Source of the DNA: Notamacropus eugenii
Taxonomy: Eukaryota > Chordata > Mammalia > Diprotodontia > Macropodidae
Assembly (NCBI RefSeq): GCF_028372415.1
Contig: NC_092872.1
Location: 11,383,001-11,447,000 of the forward strand
Direction: 5' to 3'
DNA: 64,000 nt
Part shown: piece after piece, positions 11,936 through 20,999 of the stretch
Numbering within the stretch: the stretch's first letter is position 1
How the letters are laid out: every line of letters begins with the position of its first letter
Program-made: the position numbers and the translations under genes
Notes under the pieces: generated by a model
Database searches by the model: none
The model's input: the letters and a program-made list of their open reading frames with translations, nothing else
Told to the model about the DNA's origin: nothing

Positions 11936-12042
11936 GACTAATCATAAGACAGCATCTTATTCCATAGGGACTGATTTTATGAGGAGTCAAGCTACATGTG
12001 AAGTACAAATTCAAATTCAACAAATTTGCATTAAGCACCTAC

Positions 12043-12357
12043 TGTGTGTGTTCGTCCTTCAATGCTGAAGAAGACCATGCCATCAGAGAAATAAAGACAT
12101 GACTTGCACTTGACTTTGTTTTCAGTGAGGGAGGGCTGTGCAGGTCACCAGCCTCACTTCTCCTTCAAAGTTATCTGAATCCAGTGACCAGATATTCATC
12201 AGGATTACTGGAGATAACCCAGGATGAGACAATTGGGGTTAAGTGACTTGCTCAAGGTCACATAGCTAGTGAGTGTCAAGAGTCTGAGGTGAGATTTGAA
12301 CTCAAGTCCTCCTGACTCCTGCACTGGTGCTCTATCCACTGTACCGCCTAGCTGCTC
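12043..12357 (-). mobile_element. marsupial tRNA-derived SINE, longer variant
   Basis: Ends in CTCCTGACTCCTGCACTGG and CTATCCACTGTACCGCCTAG (inverted tRNA-like head). The other end (GTTCGTCCTTCAATGCTGAA) differs from the common 3' end of the other copies, so this is another subfamily of the same SINE class. Confidence 0.75.
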
Positions 12358-12380
12358 CAAAGTACCTACTACATGTAAAG

Positions 12381-12617
12381 TGAAGCAGCTGGTAGCTCAG
12401 TAGGTAGAGGACTGAGCTTGGAGTCAGGAAGACCAGAATTCAAATCCAGCCTTAGATACTTCCTAACTGTGTACCCTGGGCAAGTCACTCAATCTCTGAT
12501 TGCCTGAAAAAATGGATCCATTGGAGAAGGAAATGGGAAATGGGCACCAAAGAGAGCATCACCTTCAACTCCAAAGAGGACCACAAAGGGTTGGACACAA
12601 ATGACTGACAAACAACC
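12381..12617 (+). mobile_element. marsupial tRNA-derived SINE with 10-bp target-site duplication
   Basis: Direct-oriented copy with tRNA-like A box (GGTAGCTCAGTAGGTAGAG), B box (AATTCAAATCC), core, and a tail with TTGGACACAAATGACTGACA. Flanked by ACATGTAAAG at 12371-12380 and 12618-12627, a target-site duplication. Confidence 0.88.
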
Positions 12618-12680
12618 ACATGTAAAGCACAGTGCTGGGAGCTACAAAGATAATGTAAAAAGTAGTCTATCATTCCATAA

Positions 12681-12834
12681 TGCCTCCAAGTTTATAGAGC
12701 ACTCTCCTCACAACATTATGAATACTGTTATCTGTATTTTTAGATGAGGAAATGGAGTTGTAAAAGAGGGAACATCAGTGTCACACAGCAAGTAAGCATC
12801 AGACCTAGAATATGACCCCTGGGCTCCCAGGGAG
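12681..12834 (-). mobile_element. MIR SINE
   Basis: GTATTTTTAGATGAGGAAAT and a CACACAGCAAGTAAGC core in inverted MIR order. Confidence 0.65.
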
Positions 12835-13029
12835 TGCTGAATTCTTTGGCCTGGGCAGCCTATGAAACAACAAGCAATACAAAGTGGTTCTCAGTCCTCT
12901 GCCCTTTCCACTTCTGCAATAATGTGGCCAAGCAGCAGAAAGAGGGGCAAAGGATGCCATGAATCACCAGATTTGAGATTCTCTATAAACCTTCATTTAG
13001 TTCTCTAAATGTGAGGCCTATAACCGATG

Positions 13030-13387
13030 AGTAGTAGACATGGAAAAACAAAATCATGTTAACCTTGACATTCTTGTCATAAACAAATAAAATCCTGAGT
13101 TAGCCAACACTTGACTTACTTTCCACAGGCAGAGAGAAATGGTGGCCAAATCCAACACCATTACAAATACATTTATAAAATCTTGTGAAAATAAGTCAAA
13201 AATGATAATGAACAGTCTCATCTTATAAATGAGGGAAATTTTAGCTAAATGGAGGGATGGCTCACAAATACTCTTAGGTAAGGTGAAGAAAGGAGTTGAC
13301 AGAGTTGGCCTTTAATATTCCCAAAGGAAACAAGAAACATTATTTTGTGGGATATGTGATCATCTCATATTCTTGTACTTATGATTC
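13030..13387 (+). mobile_element. RTE LINE copy 1, upstream part
   Basis: Degraded segment that shares CCAACACCATTACAAAT and GATAATGAACAGT with RTE copy 2 (19449 onward) and continues, after a 2.76-kb HAL1-like insertion, at 16159. Family assignment rests on the downstream endonuclease-like translation. Confidence 0.5.
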
Positions 13388-13402
13388 AAATTTGCAATGA
13401 CA
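13388..13402 (+). repeat. 5' target-site duplication of HAL1-like copy 2
   Basis: AAATTTGCAATGACA, identical to 16144-16158 (15/15). Confidence 0.93.
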
Positions 13403-14063
13403 GGAGCCAAGATGGCAGAGTAGAAAGATACACATATGCTAGCTCCTAACCCAGCGCCCGTAAAATACCTGTAAAGAAGAACTCCCAACAAATTCTGGAG
13501 CAGCAGAAGCCACAGAACAACGGAGTGGAGGAGATTTCTGTTCCAGAGAGACCCAAAAAACCAACACCAAAGGTCTGTCATGCCCCAGAACTGAATCAGA
13601 ACCCAGACCTGCCTTGGCCGTGGGGCACCGGGGGAGCAGATCCGAGCAGGATCCACCAACAACACAGGTCCCTCCACCCACAGGAGCCAAAGGTCAGTGA
13701 GAGGGTCTTTTCAGCTTGCTGAAATGGGAGCGGGGTGTCTCCATAACTCAGGCCCCCTCAGGAGGCAGCAGCAGAGGCAGCAGTGAACAAGGGCTCTCCA
13801 AGCAGGCAGGAGATGGGATCCATTGTTTAAGTTCTCTTCATAAACCCTCCCCCCCCCTGAGGGAACTGAGCCCCGTGTGGTGGCCCTGCCCCCACCTGAG
13901 CACCTGAACTTAATCTCATACTGAATAGCAGTCCTGCCCCCGCCCAAAGCCCTGAGGCTAGGAAGCAGCATTTGAATCTCAGCCCCTAAGCGCTAGCTGG
14001 GTGGATCCGAAGGCCAGGTGGGTGTGGAGAGGAAACTCAGAAGTCAAGTAATTGGCTGGGAAA

Positions 14064-14669
14064 ATGACCAGAAAAGGGGGGAAAAATAAGACCATAGAAG
14101 GTTACTTTCTTGGTGAACAGATATCTCCTCCCATCCTTTCAGATGAGGAAGAACAATGCTTACCATCAGGGAAAGACATAGAAGTCAAGGCTTCTGTATC
14201 CCAAACATCTCAAATAAATATGCAATGGTCTCAGGTCATGGAAGAGCTCAAAAAGGATTTTGAAAATCAAGTTAGAGAGGTGGAGGAAAAACTGGGAAGA
14301 GAAATGAGAGAGATGAAAGAAAAGCATGAAAAGTGGGTCAACACCTTGCTAAAGGAGACTCAAAAAAATGCTGAAGAAAATAACACCTTGAAAAATAGGC
14401 TAACTCAATTGGCAAAAGAGGCTCAAAAAGCCAATGAGGAGAAGAAGGCTTTAAAAAGCAGAATTAGCCAAATGGAAAAGGAGGTTCAAAAGCTCATTGA
14501 AGAAGACAGTTCTTTCAAAATTAGAATGGAACAGATGGAGGCTAATGACTTTATGAGAAACCAAGAAATCACAAAACAAAACCAAAAGAATGAAAAAATG
14601 GAAGATAATGTGAAATATCTCATTGGAAAAACAACTGACCTGGAAAATACATCCAGGAGAGACAATTAA
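14064..14669 (+). CDS. L1-type ORF1 protein, N-terminal and coiled-coil part (HAL1-like copy 2), truncated
   Basis: 201 codons from the ATG at 14064; an in-frame TTG 12 bases upstream is unlikely to start. The product is an L1 ORF1-type RNA-binding protein: a short basic N-terminus (MTRKGGKNK), an acidic segment (LSDEEEQ), then about 130 residues of heptad-rich charged sequence (EELKKDFENQVREVEEK through RISQMEKEVQKL) that would form the trimeric coiled coil. The frame stops at SRRDN, just where the RNA-recognition domain would begin. Compared with the other copy and the following sequence, a base appears lost here, since the RRM-like sequence continues in another frame. Known L1 ORF1 proteins are about 340 residues. 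The same region of copy 1 is open over 2365-2757. Not a host gene. Confidence 0.8.
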   Translation: MTRKGGKNKTIEGYFLGEQISPPILSDEEEQCLPSGKDIEVKASVSQTSQINMQWSQVMEELKKDFENQVREVEEKLGREMREMKEKHEKWVNTLLKETQKNAEENNTLKNRLTQLAKEAQKANEEKKALKSRISQMEKEVQKLIEEDSSFKIRMEQMEANDFMRNQEITKQNQKNEKMEDNVKYLIGKTTDLENTSRRDN

Positions 14670-15090
14670 AAATTATGGGACTACCTGAAAGCCATGGTCA
14701 AAAAAAGAGCCTAGACATCATCTTTCCTGAAATTAACAAGGAAAACTGAGTAATATTCTAGAACCAGAGGGCAAAATAAGTATTCAAGGAATCCACTGAT
14801 CACCTCCTGAAAGAGATCCAAAAAGAGAAACTCCTAGGAACATTGTGGCCAAATTCCAGAGTTCCCTGGTCAAGGAGAAAATATTGCAAGCAGTTAGAAA
14901 GAAACAATTCAAGTATTGTGGAAATACAATCAGGATTACACAAGATCTAGCACTTTCTACATTAAGGGATCAAAGGGCATGGAATAGGATATTCCAGAAG
15001 TCAAAAGAACTAGGACTAAAACCAAGAATCACCTACCCAGCAAAACTGAGTATAATACTTCAAGGGAAAAATGGTCTTTCAATGAAATAG
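14670..15090 (+). pseudogene. L1-type ORF1 RNA-recognition and C-terminal domain relic
   Basis: 14670-14845 still encodes, across frame breaks, a segment like GLPESHGQKKSLDIIF. The frame 14845-15090 encodes the C-terminal domain (VKEKILQAVRKKQF, LKPRITYPAKLSIIL), matching the L1 ORF1 C-terminus that binds nucleic acid. Several indels disconnect it from the coiled-coil part. Confidence 0.75.
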
Positions 15091-15293
15091 AGGACTTTCA
15101 AGCATTCTTGATGGAAAGACCAGAGCTGAAAAGAAAATCTGACTTTCAAACACAAGGATCAAGAGAAGCATGAAAAGGTAAACAGTAAAGAGAAGTCATA
15201 AGGGACTTACTAAAGTTGAACTGTTTACATTCCTACATGGAAAGACAATATTAGTAACTCTTGAAACTTTTCAGTATCTGGGTAGTTGGTGGG

Positions 15294-15296
<3 letters not shown>

Positions 15297-15327
<31 letters not shown>
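15297..15327 (+). repeat. (CA)n microsatellite inside HAL1-like copy 2
   Basis: About 15 CA units, homologous in position to 3500-3549. Confidence 0.95.
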
Positions 15328-15328
<1 letters not shown>

Positions 15329-16143
15329 CACAGAGTAAATTGAATAGGATGGGATCATATCTTTAAAAAATGAAATTAAAAGGTGAGAGAAATATATTGG
15401 GAGGAGAAAGGGAGAAATGGAATGGGGCAAATTATCTCTCATAAAAGAGGCAAGCAAAAGACTTTTTTAATTTGGGGAGAAAGAGGGGAGGTGAGAGAAA
15501 AACATGAAGTTTACTCTCATCACATTCCACTAAAGGAAGGAATAAAATGCACACTCATTTTGGTATGAAAACTTATCTTACAGTACAGGAAAGTGGGGGA
15601 GAAGGGGATAAGCAGGGTGGGGGGGATGATGGAAGGGAGGGCAATGGGAGGAGTGAGCAATTTGAAGTCAACACTCTTGGGGAGAAAGGATCAAAAGAGA
15701 GAATAGAAGCAATGGGGGGCAGGATAGGATGGAGGGAAATATAGTTAGTCTTACACAACACGACTATTATAGAAGTCATTTGCAAAACTACACAGATATG
15801 GCCTATATTGAACTGCTTGCCTTCCAAAGGGAATAGGTGGGGAGGGAGGGATGAAGAGAAGTTGGAACTCAAAGTTTTAGGAACAACTGTCAAGTACTGT
15901 TCTTGCTACTAGGAAATAAGAAATACAGGTAATGGGGTATAGAAAGTTATCTGGCCCTACAGGACAAAAGAGAAGATGGGGACAAGGGAAGGGAGGGATG
16001 ATAGAAGAGAAGGCAGATTGGTGATAGGGGCAATTAGAATGCTCGGTGTTTTGGGGTGGGGGGAGGGGACAAATGGGGAGAAAATTTGGAGCCCAAAATT
16101 TTGTGAAAATGAATGTTAAAAGTTAAATAAATAAATTTTAAAA

Positions 16144-16158
16144 AAATTTGCAATGACA
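16144..16158 (+). repeat. 3' target-site duplication of HAL1-like copy 2
   Basis: AAATTTGCAATGACA directly after the A-rich tail, identical to 13388-13402. The first A residues are shared with the tail. Confidence 0.93.
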
Positions 16159-16350
16159 ACAACAAAAAATCCATGAAAACAGTTACAGCTCTTATGCTGC
16201 AACATTCATTACAATGGGAGACAAAGTAAAGGAATTCTATGGTGTACTAAAGAAGACTCTCCAAATTGAATCAATGCACACGCTGCTATTCAATAACTTC
16301 AGCACAAGAATGAAGAAAGTTGAGGGTGGTGAGAAACAAAATGGAAAGCA
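16159..16350 (+). mobile_element. RTE LINE copy 1, endonuclease region
   Basis: Open frame from 16214 reads DKVKEFYGVLKKTLQ then a degenerate LLFNNFSTRMKKVEGG, resembling the RTE endonuclease segment around its 'GDFNAKVG' motif. It is the continuation of 13030-13387 across the HAL1-like insertion. Confidence 0.6.
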
Positions 16351-16606
16351 CTTCAGAGAAGAGGAGAAGGAGAATAATAATAAGAAGAAGAAGAAGGGGA
16401 AGAGAAGAAGAACTAGGACAAGAAGGACAAGAAGAAAAAAGGAGGAGGAGAATGAGAAAAAGAAAAAGACTGAGAAGAAGACAGAGATGAAGAAGAAGAA
16501 GAAAGAGGAGGAGGAGGAGGAGGAAAAGAAGAAAAAGAGGAGGAGGAGGAGAAAAAAACAGGAGAAGGAGGAGGAGGAGAAGGAGAAGGAGAAGGAGAAG
16601 TGTAGC
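16351..16606 (+). repeat. polypurine (GAA/GAG/AGG)n tract
   Basis: About 250 bases almost wholly A and G on the + strand, changing from AAG-rich to AGG-rich. It accounts for the Lys/Glu/Arg-rich + frame and the Ser/Pro-rich minus frame, neither a gene. Confidence 0.93.
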
Positions 16607-17149
16607 TTCTAGATATGATCAACAGCAAATATCACTCCCCCAAAAAAATAGAAATAAAACTGATCAAATTTTACTTTTTTAATTTTTACTTTACAAAAGT
16701 ACTTCTGATACGAATATTATGTCAGAACTAGACATCTGTGTACAGTCAGACCCCTGGCTTATCAGAGAAAAGAAAGAATAAGAGAAAGATATGCTACAGT
16801 TAAAGCAATGGGATGCGTTGAAAGACCTGGACATACCTAGCATGGAAAACTATTTAAACAAGTAACAAATCATGAAAAATGGGAAATAGGCGACAAAAAT
16901 GTCATCCCCACCAATTATAACAATTTTATGTAGAAATTTAACTAATGTCAATTAATTGCCACAAGAATATCAAGAGTCCAGGAGAAAAAGAACCTAAGTC
17001 ATCAAACACTTTATTTCTCTTTTGAATTTCACTATATTTTGTTGACGTATTTTGCTTTCACATTACAAATATTTACAGATTACTCCTACTTCATGAAAGG
17101 TCAATCGTAACCAAGTAAAACTAATAATATAGTGACTTCATCCAAAAAT
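16607..17149 (+). mobile_element. RTE LINE copy 1, linker region, then unassigned AT-rich DNA
   Basis: 16790-16990 (for example TTGAAAGACCTGGACATACC) fits the region between endonuclease and reverse transcriptase of RTE only weakly. 16990-17149 is AT-rich and unassigned. Confidence 0.35.
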
Positions 17150-18390
17150 ACACCCAGCATTTCACATATCTTGTGTCCTCCATCCATCTCTCTATTTTTT
17201 TAATTAACAGAAACCTATTTTCTCTCCCTCCTATTCCTTCCCCATTGAAAAAGATAAAGAAATTCATTGTAATAAATATATTTGTCAAGCAAAACAAATT
17301 CCCTCATGACTGTATAAAAAAGCATATGTCTCATTCTGCTCCTTAATCTGTTACGTCTCTATAATGAAAGGCATGTTTCACCAGTGGTCCTCTGAAATCA
17401 TGACGGTCATTGTGTTCATCCTGGCCCCTCATTTTTCAAAGTTGTTTGTTGCTACAGTGTTGCTATTGCACAAATTGTTCTCCTAGTTCTGCTTATTTTC
17501 ATTCATCATTGGTTTATAAAAGTCCTCAAAATCATTCATTTTTATAATATTTATCTTAGTATAAATTTTCTTCTAATCCTGCTTATTTCAGGATTGTGTT
17601 GATACATACACATTTTCCATGTCTTTTGATAATCATATATTTCCTCATTTCTTACAGTATAATGCTTCTACATCCAAGTCATATATATAACTTATATAAT
17701 CATTCCTCAATTGATGGTTATCCCATTCATTTCTAATTTTTTGTCACCACCAAAAGAACTGCTAAAAATATTTTTGTACATAAAATATATTTCCTGTTTC
17801 TTTGATCTCTTTGAAGAAAACAGTGGTGTAGCTGGGTCAAAGGGCACACATAAATTGTTTAATAATATTTTGTGTATAATTTCAAAATATTCATTAAAAG
17901 AGTTGTATCCATTCACAGCTCTGCCAACAGTACATTGGTGTGTCTATTTTCACATCGCCCCTCCAATATTTATCAGTTTCCTTTTTGGCCTCTTTGCCAC
18001 TCTGCTGGATATGAGGTAGAATCTCAAAATTGCTTTATTTTGCATTTTTGCAATATTTTGCATATTTGAAGCATTTTTTTCATATGATCACAGATTGACT
18101 GATTTTCTTCTTGTGAGAATTACCTGTTTATATATTGAGATCATCTATCATTTAGGAAATGGATCTTTTTATTATTAATTTGAATCAGTTCCTTGTATAC
18201 TTTAAAAATGAGACCTTTATCAGGGAAACTTAAGGAAAACATTTTCCCCAATTGTTTCTCTTTTAACGTCAGTTTTATTAGATTTGTTTAATGCAAAAAC
18301 TTTTTAATGATCTATTTTGTCTTTTATGATCTCACTATTTCTTGTTTGGTCATGAACTGTTCTCCTGTGTTTCTTTAATTTGTTATGATG
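17150..18390 (-). mobile_element. L1 LINE 3' half, old copy
   Basis: Reverse-oriented. The minus frame 17707-17916 contains LCVPFDPATPLF, the degenerate L1 ORF2 C-terminal 'FDPAIPLLG' motif. CTCAATTGATGGTTATCCCA (17708) and GCTGGGTCAAAGGGCACACA (17831) are antisense L1 ORF2 3' sequence. Confidence 0.75.
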
Positions 18391-18697
18391 TGGCTAAATA
18401 AATAACTAAAACAATAACATCAAGAAACTTACAGGACATAGCATAAACCTATACAAATTATTCGCATTTCCATGTAATACTAATAAAATCTAGCAGAAAG
18501 AGATAGAAAAATAAATTCCTTTTAAAATTACTACAGAATACATAAAATGCTTGTGGAAGCTTATCTCCCAAAATATATACAAGAACTTTATAAATACAAT
18601 TATAAATTACTATTTCCATAAACAAAAACAGACCTAAATAATTGGGAAAATATTAATTGCTCATGGGTAAGATGACTCAATGTAATAAAAACTGACT
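18391..18697 (+). mobile_element. L1 LINE ORF2 fragment
   Basis: CCTAAATAATTGGGAAAATA then TTAATTGCTCATGGGTAAGA matches the same part of the L1 at 21255-21300. Orientation is opposite to the adjoining L1 piece, giving a tail-to-tail junction of inverted L1 parts. Confidence 0.65.
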
Positions 18698-18699
18698 TT

Positions 18700-19440
18700 T
18701 TAGGCAAAGAAAGATGGCAGCCTACTAGATGCCAAACACTGTGCTAAGTACTAGAGACAAACATAAGAGGCAAAAGATAATTCATGCCTTTAAGGAGTTC
18801 ACAATTTAATGAGGAAAACAAAAAAAAATACACAAATTATATGTACGGGATAAATAGGAAATAACTAAGAGAGGGAAGACACTAAAATTAAGAGAGACTG
18901 GAAAAGGCTTCCTGTAGAAGATGAAACTTTAATTGGGAGTTAATGGAAGCCAGTAGAGAAAGATGAGAAGGGAGAGTGTTCTAAGTATGGAGGAGAGCCA
19001 AGGAAAATGCCTAGAGCCAGGAGATAGAGTGTCTGTTACTGGAACAGCAAGGAGGCTAGTGTTACTGGATCAAAGAGTATGTAGTGGGGAGTAAGATGTG
19101 AGAAGATGGAAAAGGGAGCGTGCTAGGTTATGAAGTGATTTGAATACCAAGAAGAACATTTTGTATTTGATTCTGAAGACAACAGGGAGTCACTAGAGTT
19201 TATTGAATAGGGTGGGTGACATGGTCAGTATTGTGCTTTAGTAGAACCTCAGTGACTGAAGGGAAGGTGAATTGGAGTGGGCAGAGATTTGAGGCACGCA
19301 GACCCGCTAATAGACAGGTTATTGCAATAATCCAGGTGTGAGGTAATGAGCCTACACCAAAATGTGGCAGTGTCCCAGGAGAGAAGGACACTTATTTGAG
19401 AGATGTTGCAAAGGTGAAATCAAAAGATCTTGGCAAATGA
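18700..19440 (+). mobile_element. ancient unnamed interspersed repeat, long copy
   Basis: Starts AACACTGTGCTAAGTACTAG, then GGCTTCCTGTAGAAGATG, GAGTGTTCTAAGTATGG, GGTGACATGGTCAGTA and GTTATTGCAATAATCCAGG. The same ordered words occur at 29690-30060, partly at 27240-28150, and in shorter pieces at 10185, 12005 and 59868. I recognise it as a widespread mammalian repeat but cannot name the class with confidence. Confidence 0.65.
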
Positions 19441-19827
19441 TTGGAATCCAACACCATTACAAATTCTTGTTTTTTTAATCTTAGAAGGATAATGAATGAT
19501 TATGAACAGTAACATCTCGTAAAGCAGATAGAAACAATGAAGGGTAAAGCCAGTTTAAAGGAAGCGAAACAAGAGATCCAGCTAAGCAAAGTCATCCCAA
19601 AGGCATTCAAGGATAAAAATGGAAGAAGGACAACAACTAAACCAAATAGGGAAAAGAGCTATGAAGATTACTATGACAAACATTTCTCACCATGAAGGAA
19701 GTGGGACTCTGAAATTTGTACTCTAACATCACAGTCCTAGATGTGCTTGGTACTAAAGAAAACAAAAATGGAGGAAGCAACCATATCAAACCAAGTTTTC
19801 AAAAAGGATATCCATGCTGGGGGTAAA

Positions 19828-19890
19828 ACAGTTGTGAGGGTATAGAAGGGTTGGTATACAAGGTATCTGAAGGATGGTAGGACATTAAAG
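19828..19890 (+). repeat. 63-bp direct repeat, left copy
   Basis: ACAGTTGTGAGGGTATAGAA onward is about 80% identical to 20151-20213, with no indel in 63 bases. The two copies flank the SINE. Confidence 0.8.
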
Positions 19891-19904
19891 ACATGGGGAA
19901 AAAA

Positions 19905-20148
19905 TGCTTTTGTCATTGAGTTGTGTCTGACCCTTCATTATCCCTTGTGGGTTTTCCTTGCCAAAGACACTGGAGTGGTTTGCCACTTCCTTCTCCAGTT
20001 CATTTTACAGATGAAGAAATTGAGGCAGGTAGGGTTAAGTGACTTGCCCAGGGTCACACAGCTCATAAGTGTCTGAGGCTGGATTTGAACTTAGGTCTTC
20101 CTGACTTCAGGCCTGATTTTCTATCTACTGTCCCACTCAGCAGCCCCA
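19905..20148 (-). mobile_element. marsupial tRNA-derived SINE in RTE copy 2
   Basis: Inverted full-length copy: CATTGAGTTGTGTCTGACCC, CACTGGAGTGGTTTGCCACT, CAGGGTCACACAGCTCATAA, CTTCCTGACTTCAGGCCTG. Confidence 0.9.
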
Positions 20149-20150
20149 CA

Positions 20151-20213
20151 ACATTTGTGAGGGTATCAAAAGGTTGGTATTTAAAGTATCTGAAGCCTGG
20201 AAAGACACTAAAG
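20151..20213 (+). repeat. 63-bp direct repeat, right copy
   Basis: ACATTTGTGAGGGTATCAAA onward; pair of 19828-19890. Confidence 0.8.
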
Positions 20214-20579
20214 TTTAGAAAAAATCTAGGACCTTACTAACTTTAAAAAAAGGCAACTGAGAGGAAATTAAGAAGTACTGAGCTATATTCCTGTTATCCC
20301 ATCTATACAAAAATTTTATGAGAGTAATCTATATGCAAATAGAGAGCATCCTTAACAAGTGTATGAATAAAGAACAAGCAGGCTTCTGTGATCTATATTT
20401 TTAAGTGGACCAGATCTTTGTTATTTTATAATTGACTAAAAGACATAGAAGATATAGGATTCCAGTGTGTTTATTGTTAGTTAACTATGAAAAAGCATTT
20501 GAGACAATAGAGTAAAATACTGACTTAGAAGCTTTTTTCCAATTCAATTCCCTCCCATTCATAAGTCAAGATTCCTTAA

Positions 20580-20597
20580 ATATATATATATATACAT
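20580..20597 (+). repeat. short (TA)n run
   Basis: About seven TA units directly left of the 54-bp palindrome. Confidence 0.85.
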
Positions 20598-20651
20598 AGA
20601 CTATTTTTATTGTTTTACATGTATATACATGTAAAACAATAAAAATAGTCT
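20598..20651. repeat. perfect 54-bp palindrome
   Basis: Left arm AGACTATTTTTATTGTTTTA continuing with CATGTAT is exactly complementary to the right arm (27 + 27, no spacer, centre between 20624 and 20625). It lies within RTE copy 2, between its RT blocks. Confidence 0.95.
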
Positions 20652-20999
20652 TGTTCATATAACACTATAATCATTCATTATAAGGTAAGGTATAAAAGAG
20701 GAAGGCATATATTCATTAAAAGCGCTCACCACTGTGAGGGTGGTGCTTCACCAAGTGCTCCTATTTGCAGATAATATCGTATTGGTTGCAGCAAGTCGCT
20801 TGCCACTGCAGGGACTCCTGGAAGATAATCTGTAACCATTCAAAAGACTTTTTGCCTGACCACACAGCAAAGACTAAGTGGATGAATTATGCTGACTGAC
20901 CAGATTGTGGCATATATTTATGTTGTAAGTCTATAGAATTTGTTCATCGGTTTGTACATTCTGGGACATATAGTAAAAGTAAATAAATAAATCCTAGGA

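Larger units (their letters stand above)
12005..12680 (+). mobile_element. ancient unnamed repeat split by two SINE insertions
   Basis: 12005-12042 (TTTGCATTAAGCACCTACTG), 12358-12380 and 12618-12660 (GCACAGTGCTGGGAGCTACA) join into one fragment of the family whose longer copies lie at 18725 and 29690. Two SINEs interrupt it in opposite orientation. Confidence 0.6.
13403..16143 (+). mobile_element. HAL1-like (half-L1) element, copy 2, nearly full length
   Basis: Begins GGAGCCAAGATGGCAGAG, the classic start of an L1 5' UTR. It has a GC-richer leader (13403-14063), ORF1 (14064-14669 plus a frameshifted C-terminal relic to 15090), then directly a CA repeat and purine-rich 3' region ending in an A-rich tail. 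ORF2 is absent. It is flanked by perfect 15-bp target-site duplications, so it moved as a unit, using L1 machinery in trans (established for HAL1-type elements; inferred here). It inserted into an RTE LINE. Confidence 0.85.
19441..20990 (+). mobile_element. RTE LINE copy 2 (reverse transcriptase region), interrupted
   Basis: 19550-19690 translates as ASLKEAKQEIQ and PKAFKDKNGRRTT, typical RTE linker sequence. 20240-20510 resembles the RT segment ending in DYEKAFE. 20755-20830 gives LLFADNIVLVAAS, the RT catalytic box with N in place of the second D, so it is inactive. A SINE, a 63-bp direct repeat, a TA run and a palindrome interrupt it. Confidence 0.7.

Noticed and set aside
12381..12470. 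tRNA gene suggested by A- and B-box-like sequences
   Set aside because: These boxes belong to the tRNA-derived head of a SINE with core and tail and a target-site duplication; there is no tRNA cloverleaf.
16214..16628. Lys/Glu-rich 132-residue frame and its Ser/Pro-rich opposite
   Set aside because: Only its first ~45 residues are an RTE relic; the rest is polypurine simple sequence.
20581..20651. Assigning the palindrome to a transcription terminator or replication origin
   Set aside because: Such bacterial-style readings do not apply in this vertebrate context, and nothing else supports them.
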